Assembly (NCBI GenBank): GCA_023389055.1
Contig: JAEWFA010000042.1
Coordinates: 1-30,151, forward strand
DNA: 30,151 bases
Origin: Pseudomonadota bacterium
GTDB taxonomy: Bacteria > Pseudomonadota > Gammaproteobacteria > Burkholderiales > Burkholderiaceae_E
Reading direction: 5' to 3'
Shown: piece by piece, positions 15,775 to 22,091 of the stretch
How the letters are laid out: every line of letters starts with the position of its first letter
Position numbering within the stretch: the first letter of the stretch is position 1
Translations under genes and position numbers: made by a program
Notes under the pieces: model-generated
Seen by the model: the letters and a program-made list of their open reading frames with translations, nothing else
Databases searched by the model: none
Told to the model about the DNA's origin: nothing

Positions 15775-16588
15775 CGCGCGCCTCCGCGCGTGCATCGCCG
15801 CCGTGCGGGCGGCGCGACCACGCGAGCAGCACGACGCCCATGAGGAACATCGGCACGCACAGCCACTGGCCCATCGTGAGGCTGAACGCCTGCAGCCCGA
15901 GGAAATCGTCGGGTTCGCGCGCGAACTCGGCAATGAAGCGCAGCACCGCGTAGCCGACGAGGAACATTCCGGAGACCGCACCGACCGCGCGCGGACGCGA
16001 CGAGAACCACCACAGGAAGACGAACAGCGCGATACCCTCGCCCGCGAACTGGTACAGCTGCGAGGGGTGTCTCGGCAGCGAGTCGACCTGCGGAAAGACC
16101 ATCGCCCACGGCACGTCGGTGGGCCTTCCCCAGAGCTCGCCGTTGATGAAGTTGCCCAGGCGCCCCGCGGCAAGCCCGATCGGCACCAGCGGCGCGATGA
16201 AATCGGTAACGCGCAGGAACTTCAACCCCCGCACCCGACAGAAGAGTGCGACGGCAATGAGTACGCCGAGCAGTCCGCCGTGGAAGGACATCCCGCCCTT
16301 CCATACCTCGAAGATCTCCAGCGGATGCGCGCCGTACCAGGCGGGCTTGTAGAAAAGCACGTAGCCGAGCCGCCCGCCGAGCACGACGCCCAACGCGCCC
16401 CAGAACAGCAGATCCTCGAGGTCGCGCGGCGCCAGGCCGCTCGACTGCGACCATGACGGGCGCTGCAGCCGCATGCGACCCAGCCAATAGAACAACGCGA
16501 ACGCCGCCAGGTACATCAGGCCGTACCAGCGCACGGCGAGCGGGCCGAGGGAGAACGCGATCGGGTCGAACTGGGGATGGACGAGCAT
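15767..16588 (-). CDS. lgt: Prolipoprotein diacylglyceryl transferase
   Basis: Transfers diacylglycerol from phosphatidylglycerol to the lipobox cysteine of prolipoproteins, the first step of lipoprotein maturation in the inner membrane. The protein is 273 aa, the usual size, with about seven membrane helices. The signature GLAAGRLGNFINGELWGRPT is intact and includes the Arg, Asn and Glu positions essential in the family. MSFHGGLLG, HPSQLYQFAGEG and FARDPDD-like (FAREPDDFLG) motifs are also present. The start is the ATG at 16588. Its 3' end carries the ribosome site of the malonyl-CoA decarboxylase gene, so it heads a three-gene unit. It diverges from bfr. Confidence 0.96.
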   Translation of the reverse strand: MLVHPQFDPIAFSLGPLAVRWYGLMYLAAFALFYWLGRMRLQRPSWSQSSGLAPRDLEDLLFWGALGVVLGGRLGYVLFYKPAWYGAHPLEIFEVWKGGMSFHGGLLGVLIAVALFCRVRGLKFLRVTDFIAPLVPIGLAAGRLGNFINGELWGRPTDVPWAMVFPQVDSLPRHPSQLYQFAGEGIALFVFLWWFSSRPRAVGAVSGMFLVGYAVLRFIAEFAREPDDFLGLQAFSLTMGQWLCVPMFLMGVVLLAWSRRPHGGDARAEARGV

Positions 16589-16689
16589 CGGCGAGCGGAA
16601 ACGAGCTCCGGCGAGGGGTCGGCGAGCGTCAGCGCGGGGCTTGGGCCTTCAGCAGGGGCGCACAGTTTCACCCGTCGTTCATTCTGCCC

Positions 16690-16695
16690 GATAAT
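16690..16695 (+). promoter_or_regulatory. Possible bfr promoter -10 box
   Basis: GATAAT, with TTCACC 17 bases upstream (16667-16672) as a weak -35. It lies in the 134-base divergent gap between lgt and bfr, giving a leader of about 20 bases that ends in the GGAGG ribosome site (16712-16716). No further structure is obvious in this gap. Confidence 0.4.
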
Positions 16696-16722
16696 CGGGA
16701 CTCGTTACGCTGGAGGCCCCGG

Positions 16723-17202
16723 ATGAAAGGCGACCCGAAAGTCATCGAGTGGCTGAACCGGCAGCTGAAGAACGAGCTGACCGCCATCAATCAGTACTTC
16801 GTGCACGCGCGCATCTTCGGCCACTGGGGCCTGCCGGGACTGGAGAAGATCGAGTACGAAGAATCGATCGGCGAGATGAAGCACGCCGATCGCCTGATCC
16901 AGCGAATCCTGCTGCTCGACGGACTGCCGAACCTGCAGGACCTCGGCAAGCTCAACGTCGGCGAGACCACCGAGGAGATCCTCAACAGCGACCTTGCGCT
17001 CGAGCGAGCGGCACTCGACACGGTGCGATCGGGCATCGCGCACTGCGAATCGGTGAACGACTACGTCTCGCGCGAAGTCCTCGTCGGCATCCTCGACGAC
17101 TCCGAAAAGCACGTCGACTTCCTCGAGACGCAACTCGAGCTGATCGGCCGGGTGGGCCTGCAGAACTACCAGCAGACCTTCATGAACCGGGAAGCGCCCT
17201 GA
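16723..17202 (+). CDS. bfr: Bacterioferritin with an altered ferroxidase site
   Basis: Haem-containing iron-storage protein forming 24-mer cages. The protein is 159 aa, closely matching E. coli Bfr (158) from MKGDPKVIEWLN to GLQNYQQ. Haem ligand Met52 is present (EMKH). Ferroxidase ligands Glu18, Glu51, His54, Glu94 and His130 are all at standard positions. Position 127, a bridging Glu in E. coli, is Ser here (segment LDDSEKH, 124-130), although the adjacent Glu128 remains. Position 50 is Gly instead of Asp. The diiron centre may therefore be weakened, or the subunit may work in a hetero-oligomer. The ATG at 16723 follows GGAGG by 6 bases. It converges with bfd, its functional partner for iron release. 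Confidence 0.94.
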   Translation: MKGDPKVIEWLNRQLKNELTAINQYFVHARIFGHWGLPGLEKIEYEESIGEMKHADRLIQRILLLDGLPNLQDLGKLNVGETTEEILNSDLALERAALDTVRSGIAHCESVNDYVSREVLVGILDDSEKHVDFLETQLELIGRVGLQNYQQTFMNREAP

Positions 17203-17224
17203 GAAGCCGTGAACGCGCGGCTTC
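17203..17224. terminator. Hairpin between bfr and bfd
   Basis: GAAGCCG / CGGCTTC, a 7-bp stem with an 8-base loop that begins right after the bfr stop. Neither side has a T-run, so a bidirectional terminator role is only a suggestion. Confidence 0.35.
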
Positions 17225-17245
17225 CATGACGGTGCGCGTCTCGCC

Positions 17246-17458
17246 TCAGGCGCCCGCGCAGGCGCAGCCCAGCATCGCTGCGCCGCGCGCCTCGTCCGCA
17301 CGATGCTCGCCGAGCAGTTCGCGCACGCGTGGACCGCACTTGCCGCAACAGGTCGCCACGCCCAAGTCGGCGCGCAGCTGCGGCATCGTTTCCGCGCCGT
17401 CGCGAATGCTCGAGCGGATCTGACGATCGGACACGGCGCGGCAGACACAGACGATCAT
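17246..17458 (-). CDS. bfd: Bacterioferritin-associated ferredoxin
   Basis: Small [2Fe-2S] protein that reduces bacterioferritin and lets stored iron out under iron limitation. The protein is 70 aa. The N-terminal MIVCVCRAVSDRQI and central TCCGKCGPRVREL give the CxC...CxxC cluster ligands of the Bfd/BFD-like domain. A C-terminal Cys pair (LGCACAGA) is extra. The ATG at 17458 has a CAGGAAG ribosome site 8 bases upstream. Longer readings to 17542 begin before this site and are unlikely. It sits tail to tail with bfr and head to head with ilvD. A promoter with an overlapping palindrome is just upstream. Confidence 0.93.
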   Translation of the reverse strand: MIVCVCRAVSDRQIRSSIRDGAETMPQLRADLGVATCCGKCGPRVRELLGEHRADEARGAAMLGCACAGA

Positions 17459-17500
17459 CGCGACGGCTTCCTGACGGTGTTCGGTTCGAATGGAAACAAG

Positions 17501-17542
17501 AATGCGTCGCATTAAGATATAGAAATCCAGCGTCCGGCGCAA
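17501..17542 (-). promoter_or_regulatory. Probable bfd promoter with overlapping palindromic operator
   Basis: On the minus strand, TTGCGC (17542-17537) and TATCTT (17519-17514) are 17 bases apart. Directly after the -10 comes AATGCG-A-CGCATT (17513-17501), a perfect 13-base palindrome over the expected start point. Its position fits a repressor site. By analogy with bfd genes elsewhere it could be a Fur-type iron operator, but it does not match the classical Fur box fully. Confidence 0.5.
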
Positions 17543-17585
17543 GCCCCCGCTGAACCCCTACCCCAACCACGGAAAGCCCGAATCC

Positions 17586-19265
17586 ATGTCCGCCAACCGC
17601 CGCAGTCGCAACATCACCCAGGGCGTCGCCCGCGCCCCGAACCGTTCGATGTACTACGCAATGGGCTACCGCCGCAGCGATTTCGACAATCCGATGATCG
17701 GCATCGCCAACGGGCACAGCACCATCACGCCGTGCAACTCGGGCCTGCAGGCACTGGCCGACGCGGCCATCGAGGCGGTGCGCGCCGGCGGCGCGAATCC
17801 GCAGGTCTTCGGTACGCCGACGATCTCCGACGGCATGGCGATGGGCACCGAGGGCATGAAATATTCGCTCGTCTCGCGAGAGGTCATCTCCGACTGCGTC
17901 GAGACGTCGGTCCAGGGCCAGTGGATGGACGGCGTCCTCGTCATCGGCGGCTGCGACAAGAACATGCCGGGCGGCATGATGGGCATGTTGCGTGCGAACG
18001 TTCCCTCCATCTACGTCTACGGCGGAACGATCAAGCCGGGGCACTGGAAAGGCAACGACCTGAACATCGTGTCGGTGTTCGAGGCCGTCGGCGAGTTCTC
18101 GCGCGGGCGCATGAGCGAGGAAGACTTCTGCGGCATCGAGGAGAACGCGATCCCGGGCACCGGCTCGTGCGGCGGGATGTACACCGCGAACACGATGTCG
18201 TCGTCGTTCGAGGCGCTGGGCATGAGCCTGCTCGGCTCCTCGACGATGGCCAACCCCGATCCGGAGAAACTGCATTCCACCGCCGAGTCGGCACGCGTGC
18301 TCATCGAGGCCGTGAAGCGAGACCTGAAACCGCGTGACATCGTCACGCGCGAATCGATCGAGAACGCGGTGGCGCTGATCATGGCGGTGGGCGGCTCGAC
18401 GAACGCCGTGCTGCACTACCTCGCCATCGCGCACGCCGCGGAAGTCGAATGGACGATCGACGACTTCGAGCGCGTGCGCAAGCGCGTGCCGGTGCTGTGC
18501 GACCTGAAGCCCTCGGGCCACTATCTCGCTACCGACCTGCATCGGGCCGGCGGCATTCCGCAGGTATTGAAGATCCTGCTCGACGCGGGCCTGCTGCACG
18601 GCCAATGCATGACGATCACCGGCCGCACGCTCGCCGAGGAACTCGCCCACGTCCCGTCGACGCCGCGCGCCGACCAGAACGTGATCTTCCCGATCGAGAA
18701 AGCGCTGTACCGCGAGGGACACCTCGCGATCCTCAAGGGCAATCTGTCGCCGGAAGGTTCGGTGGCGAAGATCACCGGACTGAAGAACCCGGTCATGACC
18801 GGCCCGGCGCGCGTCTTCGACGACGAGCAGAGCGCGTTGCAGGCGATCCTCGACGGGCGCATCGTCGCCGGCGACATCATGGTGCTGCGCTATCTCGGTC
18901 CGCGCGGGGCGCCCGGAATGCCCGAGATGCTCGCGCCGACCTCGGCGATCATCGGCGCCGGCCTGGGCGAGTCGGTGGGGCTCATCACCGACGGGCGCTT
19001 CTCGGGCGGAACCTGGGGCATGGTCGTCGGCCACGTGGCGCCGGAGGCCGCAGCGGGCGGGCCGATCGGCCTGGTTCGCGAAGGCGATTCGATCACCATC
19101 GACGCGCATCAGCTGCTGCTGCAGGTGAACGTCGACGAGAGCGAACTCGCGCGACGACGCGCAGAATGGAAGGCCCCTGCGCCGCGCTATCGTCGCGGCG
19201 TGCTGGCGAAGTTCTACCAGCTGGCCAACAGCGCAAGCCGCGGCGCGGTGCTCGACGACTTTTGA
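17586..19265 (+). CDS. ilvD: Dihydroxy-acid dehydratase
   Basis: Dehydrates 2,3-dihydroxy-isovalerate and its methylvalerate homologue in valine, isoleucine and leucine synthesis. The protein is 559 aa, the usual length. The Fe-S ligand cysteines lie in ITPCNSG (Cys50), GGCDKNMPG (Cys123) and GTGSCGGMYTANTM (Cys195), the pattern of the [2Fe-2S] branch. The C-terminal half contains TDGRFSGGTWGMVVGHVAPEA. The start ATG at 17586 is preceded by GGAAAG (17571-17576), a fair ribosome site. It stands alone; no other ilv gene or LysR regulator is adjacent. Its leader shares the 127-base gap with the bfd promoter. Confidence 0.97.
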   Translation: MSANRRSRNITQGVARAPNRSMYYAMGYRRSDFDNPMIGIANGHSTITPCNSGLQALADAAIEAVRAGGANPQVFGTPTISDGMAMGTEGMKYSLVSREVISDCVETSVQGQWMDGVLVIGGCDKNMPGGMMGMLRANVPSIYVYGGTIKPGHWKGNDLNIVSVFEAVGEFSRGRMSEEDFCGIEENAIPGTGSCGGMYTANTMSSSFEALGMSLLGSSTMANPDPEKLHSTAESARVLIEAVKRDLKPRDIVTRESIENAVALIMAVGGSTNAVLHYLAIAHAAEVEWTIDDFERVRKRVPVLCDLKPSGHYLATDLHRAGGIPQVLKILLDAGLLHGQCMTITGRTLAEELAHVPSTPRADQNVIFPIEKALYREGHLAILKGNLSPEGSVAKITGLKNPVMTGPARVFDDEQSALQAILDGRIVAGDIMVLRYLGPRGAPGMPEMLAPTSAIIGAGLGESVGLITDGRFSGGTWGMVVGHVAPEAAAGGPIGLVREGDSITIDAHQLLLQVNVDESELARRRAEWKAPAPRYRRGVLAKFYQLANSASRGAVLDDF

Positions 19266-19267
19266 GA

Positions 19268-19283
19268 GAGCCTCGCTAGGCTC
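19268..19283. terminator. Hairpin between ilvD and the convergent parA-like gene
   Basis: GAGCCT-CGCT-AGGCTC, a perfect 6-bp stem over the stop codon of the leftward gene and just after the ilvD stop. No T-run follows on either strand, so function is tentative. Confidence 0.35.
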
Positions 19284-20091
19284 GGCTGCGCTTGCGCGGG
19301 GAACTCGACGCGCTGGATCGCTCGCGCTGCTCGAGCGCCTCGTGCAGCGCGAGAAACTCGGCCGTGAGCTTGTGGCGTGGATCGAAGTGGATCATCGGAC
19401 GCGCCTGCTCGTGCGATTCGCGGATCCGGACGCTCGCGCTCAGGTACGGCTCGAGCACCGGCAGGCCCTCGTCGATCAGTTCCTGCACGGTGCGCTGCGG
19501 CAAGCTGGCGCGCGCCTGGAACTGGTTGACGACGATGCCGCCCACTTCGAGCGCGTCGTTGTGGTCGGCGCGGATCTCTTCGACGCTCGCCAGCAGCCCA
19601 TACAACGCGCGCCGCGAGAATTCGTCGCAGTCGAACGGGATCAGGCAGCGCTCGCAGGCGATCAGCGCCGAGCGCGTGTAGAAATTCAGCGCGGGCGGCG
19701 TATCGACGTAGATACGCTCGTAGCGCTCGCCGAGGGCAGCGAGCGCGTCGCGAAGCTTGTAGATCTTGTAACGCGATTCGAGCTTGCCGTGGATCTCCTC
19801 CAGGCGTGCGCTCGACGCCATCACGTCCAGTCCCTCCCACGGCGTGCACCGCACGAAGGCGGAAGCATCGAGCGGACGCAACACGAAGTTCAGCGTCTGC
19901 TCGAACAGTTCGGCCGCTCCCGGCCCGGCTTCGTCAGCCGCCGCGCCGAGCAGGTAGCGCGTGGAGTTTGCTTGCGGGTCGAGATCGACGACGAGCGTGG
20001 CGCGGCCCTGGGCCGCGCTGATCGAAGCGAGATTGCAGGCGATCGTGGACTTCCCCACTCCGCCCTTCTGGTTGAAGACGACGTACCGCAT
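19276..20091 (-). CDS. ParA/Soj-family ATPase, solo
   Basis: A 271-aa deviant-Walker ATPase. The Walker A motif KGGVGKST is at residues 9-16 (FNQKGGVGKSTIACNLA), with VVDLDPQANSTRYLLG and IYVDTPPALNFYTRSAL as the following motifs. These are typical of full-length chromosomal ParA relatives. No parB or parS-like repeat is near, and the classical gidAB-parAB neighbourhood is absent, so this is probably an orphan used to position some other cargo. The start is the ATG at 20091; ribosome site CGGTCTTC is poor. The C-terminus is Ser/Arg-rich and basic (SSPRKRSRA), which might bind nucleoid DNA. It lies 53 bases downstream of the Trp-rich gene on the same strand and may be co-transcribed. Confidence 0.9.
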   Translation of the reverse strand: MRYVVFNQKGGVGKSTIACNLASISAAQGRATLVVDLDPQANSTRYLLGAAADEAGPGAAELFEQTLNFVLRPLDASAFVRCTPWEGLDVMASSARLEEIHGKLESRYKIYKLRDALAALGERYERIYVDTPPALNFYTRSALIACERCLIPFDCDEFSRRALYGLLASVEEIRADHNDALEVGGIVVNQFQARASLPQRTVQELIDEGLPVLEPYLSASVRIRESHEQARPMIHFDPRHKLTAEFLALHEALEQRERSSASSSPRKRSRA

Positions 20092-20144
20092 GAAGACCGG
20101 CTCTCCGCTCTGGACGCGGGAGCATACACCGCGAGACGGTCGGT

Positions 20145-20405
20145 TCAGCCGTGGCTCTTGACCTTCACCCGCCGGGGCTGCACGCGTATGTACGGGAACT
20201 GCCGCTCGATCCGCAGGCGGCGCATCTCGGCGAATTCGTCGTGCGCGCGGCGCTTGTCGAAGCCCAGTAGCGGCTCGAGCAACTCGAACCACGCGAAGGC
20301 GACGGCCAGCGGCGCGAGGATCGTCCACCACGACCAGGTCGCGACGAGTCCGAACTCGAACCACTTCAACACGATCAGCAGCAGCCCGATCCAGACGAAA
20401 GGCAT
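20145..20405 (-). CDS. Small Trp-rich membrane protein (TIGR04438-like)
   Basis: An 86-aa protein with two predicted membrane helices (MPFVWIGLLLIVLKWFEFG and WSWWTILAPLAVAFAWFEL, five tryptophans in the first 45 residues). A basic cytoplasmic-looking tail follows (RRAHDEFAEMRRLRIERQ, ending RRVKVKSHG). The pattern matches the small Trp-rich family found mostly in betaproteobacteria, whose function is unknown. The start ATG at 20405 has GGAG about 10 bases upstream. An in-frame ATG at 20437 would add an unlike leader and is less likely. It precedes the solo ParA gene. Confidence 0.75.
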   Translation of the reverse strand: MPFVWIGLLLIVLKWFEFGLVATWSWWTILAPLAVAFAWFELLEPLLGFDKRRAHDEFAEMRRLRIERQFPYIRVQPRRVKVKSHG

Positions 20406-20777
20406 CGGCACAGGACTCCGGAACGAGACCCGAATGTGCATCAGCCCGTGCCGGGCGTGCGCAACCGGCGGCCGGACGGTGCGCGACGGGGTTCCGACGG
20501 TGCACGCCGATGCGTCGAGCCGAGCCGGCCCGGCCACGCCCGCGCGCTGCGCTCCACCGGTCTACTGCGCGGCGCCGCCCATCGTCGCGACGGCGATCGA
20601 TGCGGCGAGCGCCGCTACATTGGTCTGCACGGAGCGTTCGTCGCGCTTCGTGTCAGGCCTCCTCTTCCAGCCGCGAACGGATGGTGCTCCAGGCTGGCTG
20701 CGCCCCGGGCAACCCCCGGGGCATTTTTTTGGCTGCAGGCAGCAGGGCCCGAGCGACGCGCTGCTGTCGCCGTTCGA
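20406..20777. other. Gene-free stretch holding a candidate small RNA
   Basis: 372 bases between two leftward genes with no convincing protein gene. Its main content is a strong rightward intrinsic terminator at 20702-20730. The roughly 80-100 bases before it include a CCTCCTCTTCC stretch (20659-20669) able to pair with ribosome sites. On the minus strand two tiny frames exist: 23 codons ending at the TGA near 20653, and 22 codons from GTG ending at the TAG at 20562. Neither has support beyond being open. Confidence 0.6.
20702..20730 (+). terminator. Orphan rho-independent terminator
   Basis: GCCCCGGG - CAACC - CCCGGGGC then ATTTTTTT: a perfect 8-bp GC stem, a 5-base loop and seven T's, a textbook intrinsic terminator on the plus strand. 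The nearest plus-strand gene upstream is ilvD, 1.4 kb away beyond two leftward genes. It therefore most likely ends an unannotated transcript. The minus strand has no T-run after the stem. Confidence 0.88.
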
Positions 20778-21821
20778 TCAGGCCGTCGCGCCGACGAGAT
20801 CGGCCGCCGTCGTGAACGCGTCGGCGTAGAACTCGCCTTCCGGGAGCCCGCAGGAGGCAAAATCGAGCCGCGCGGCATCGACCATCGCCGGCGCCCCGCA
20901 TGCGTAGACCTGGTGTCCCGACAGGTCCGGGAGGTCGGTGATGACGGCGCGGTGCACGTACCCGATGCGGCCGTGCCAGTCGTCCTCGGGCAGCGCGTCG
21001 GAAACGACGGGGACGTAGCGCAGATGCGGCATCTCGCTGGCCCATCGCTCGCACAACTCGTTCATGTAGAGGTCGCGCGGTCGCCGACCGCCCCAGTACA
21101 ACGTCGTCGGCCGCTCGATGCCGCTCGCACGCATCTGCTCGACGATCGCCTTGATCGGCGCGAAGCCCGTTCCGCTGGCGAGCAGCACGATCGGGCAAGA
21201 GCGATCCTCGCGCAGGAAGAACGTTCCCATCGGGCCTTCGAGCCGCAGGATGTCGCGCTCCTTCAGCGCCGGCTGCGACACGCCGAACAACGCATCGGTG
21301 AAGCGCCCGCCGGGCAGGTGCCTGACGTGCAATTCGAGTTGGTCCGCCTGCTGCGGAGCACATGCCATCGAGTAGCTGCGACGCGTTCCGTCGCGCAGGA
21401 TCAACTCCACGTACTGCCCCGCCAGGTACTGCAGGCGCTCGCCCGCCGGCAACTGCAGGCGCACGACGGCAACGTCGGGCCCTGCGCGCACGATCGACGA
21501 GATACGGCAGGGCATCTTGCGGATCGGCATCTGGCCGGAGCCGGAAACGACGCGCGCCTGCACCGACAGGTCGGAGCGCGCACGGGCGCAGCACAGCAAC
21601 CCCAAGCCGCGCGACTGCTCATCGCGGGACAACGCCTTCGACGAATGCGGGCCCTGCTCGATGGCGCCTTCGACGATCAGCGACTTGCACGATCCGCATG
21701 CGCCGTTGCGGCACCCGTAGGGGAGCACGACTGCCTGTCGCAACGCCGCGTCGAGGATCGGCTCGTCGTCGTCGACGAGAAAACGCACGCCGCTGGGCAG
21801 CACGGTGACGTTGAAGCTCAT
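20778..21821 (-). CDS. Ferredoxin-domain flavin reductase (CDP-6-deoxyglucoseen reductase-like)
   Basis: Single-chain electron-transfer protein, 347 aa. An N-terminal plant-type [2Fe-2S] domain has ligands in CRNGACGSC (Cys37, Cys42, Cys45) and a distal Cys at 77 or 78. An FAD-binding domain follows (RRSYSMA around residue 150), then an NAD(P)-binding domain (LLASGTGFAPIKAIVE, later VYACGAPAMVDAA). It passes electrons from NAD(P)H through FAD to the cluster. In Burkholderiales this architecture is often named CDP-6-deoxy-delta-3,4-glucoseen reductase, but no deoxysugar genes are nearby, so the true partner is unknown. The ATG at 21821 lacks a ribosome site and may start a leaderless message. 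Confidence 0.88.
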   Translation of the reverse strand: MSFNVTVLPSGVRFLVDDDEPILDAALRQAVVLPYGCRNGACGSCKSLIVEGAIEQGPHSSKALSRDEQSRGLGLLCCARARSDLSVQARVVSGSGQMPIRKMPCRISSIVRAGPDVAVVRLQLPAGERLQYLAGQYVELILRDGTRRSYSMACAPQQADQLELHVRHLPGGRFTDALFGVSQPALKERDILRLEGPMGTFFLREDRSCPIVLLASGTGFAPIKAIVEQMRASGIERPTTLYWGGRRPRDLYMNELCERWASEMPHLRYVPVVSDALPEDDWHGRIGYVHRAVITDLPDLSGHQVYACGAPAMVDAARLDFASCGLPEGEFYADAFTTAADLVGATA

Positions 21822-21826
21822 CAGCC

Positions 21827-21832
21827 ATTATC
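21827..21832 (-). promoter_or_regulatory. Probable leaderless promoter -10 box of the reductase
   Basis: GATAAT on the minus strand ends 5 bases before the ATG, so transcription would start at or next to the A of the start codon. No clear -35. Confidence 0.4.
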
Positions 21833-21843
21833 GCCCGCGCTGC

Positions 21844-21849
21844 TATACT
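21844..21849 (+). promoter_or_regulatory. Probable tRNA-Thr promoter -10 box
   Basis: TATACT followed by a GC-rich discriminator (TGCGCG), typical of stable-RNA promoters. It is about 90 bases before the tRNA. The transcribed leader holds a perfect CGAAGC-TC-GCTTCG hairpin (21899-21912). The -35 is not clear. Confidence 0.45.
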
Positions 21850-21937
21850 TGCGCGTTACCCAGGTGCAGGGCTTTCGCCAGAAGGCCTTTCGGGCCGCAC
21901 GAAGCTCGCTTCGACGCCACCCTTCTCTGCGCCTCGT

Positions 21938-22013
<76 letters not shown>

Positions 22014-22091
22014 AACCCCGCAAGCGTCGTCCACGCGCGTTACTGCGCGCCCCGGCAGCGGCGCCTGCCCCGACCCAGCGAGGTTCCGACC

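Noticed and set aside
15796..16173. Upstream extension of malonyl-CoA decarboxylase (630-residue form)
   Set aside because: It overlaps lgt out of frame with Ser/Arg-rich composition; a good GGAGG plus GTG start exists at 15774.
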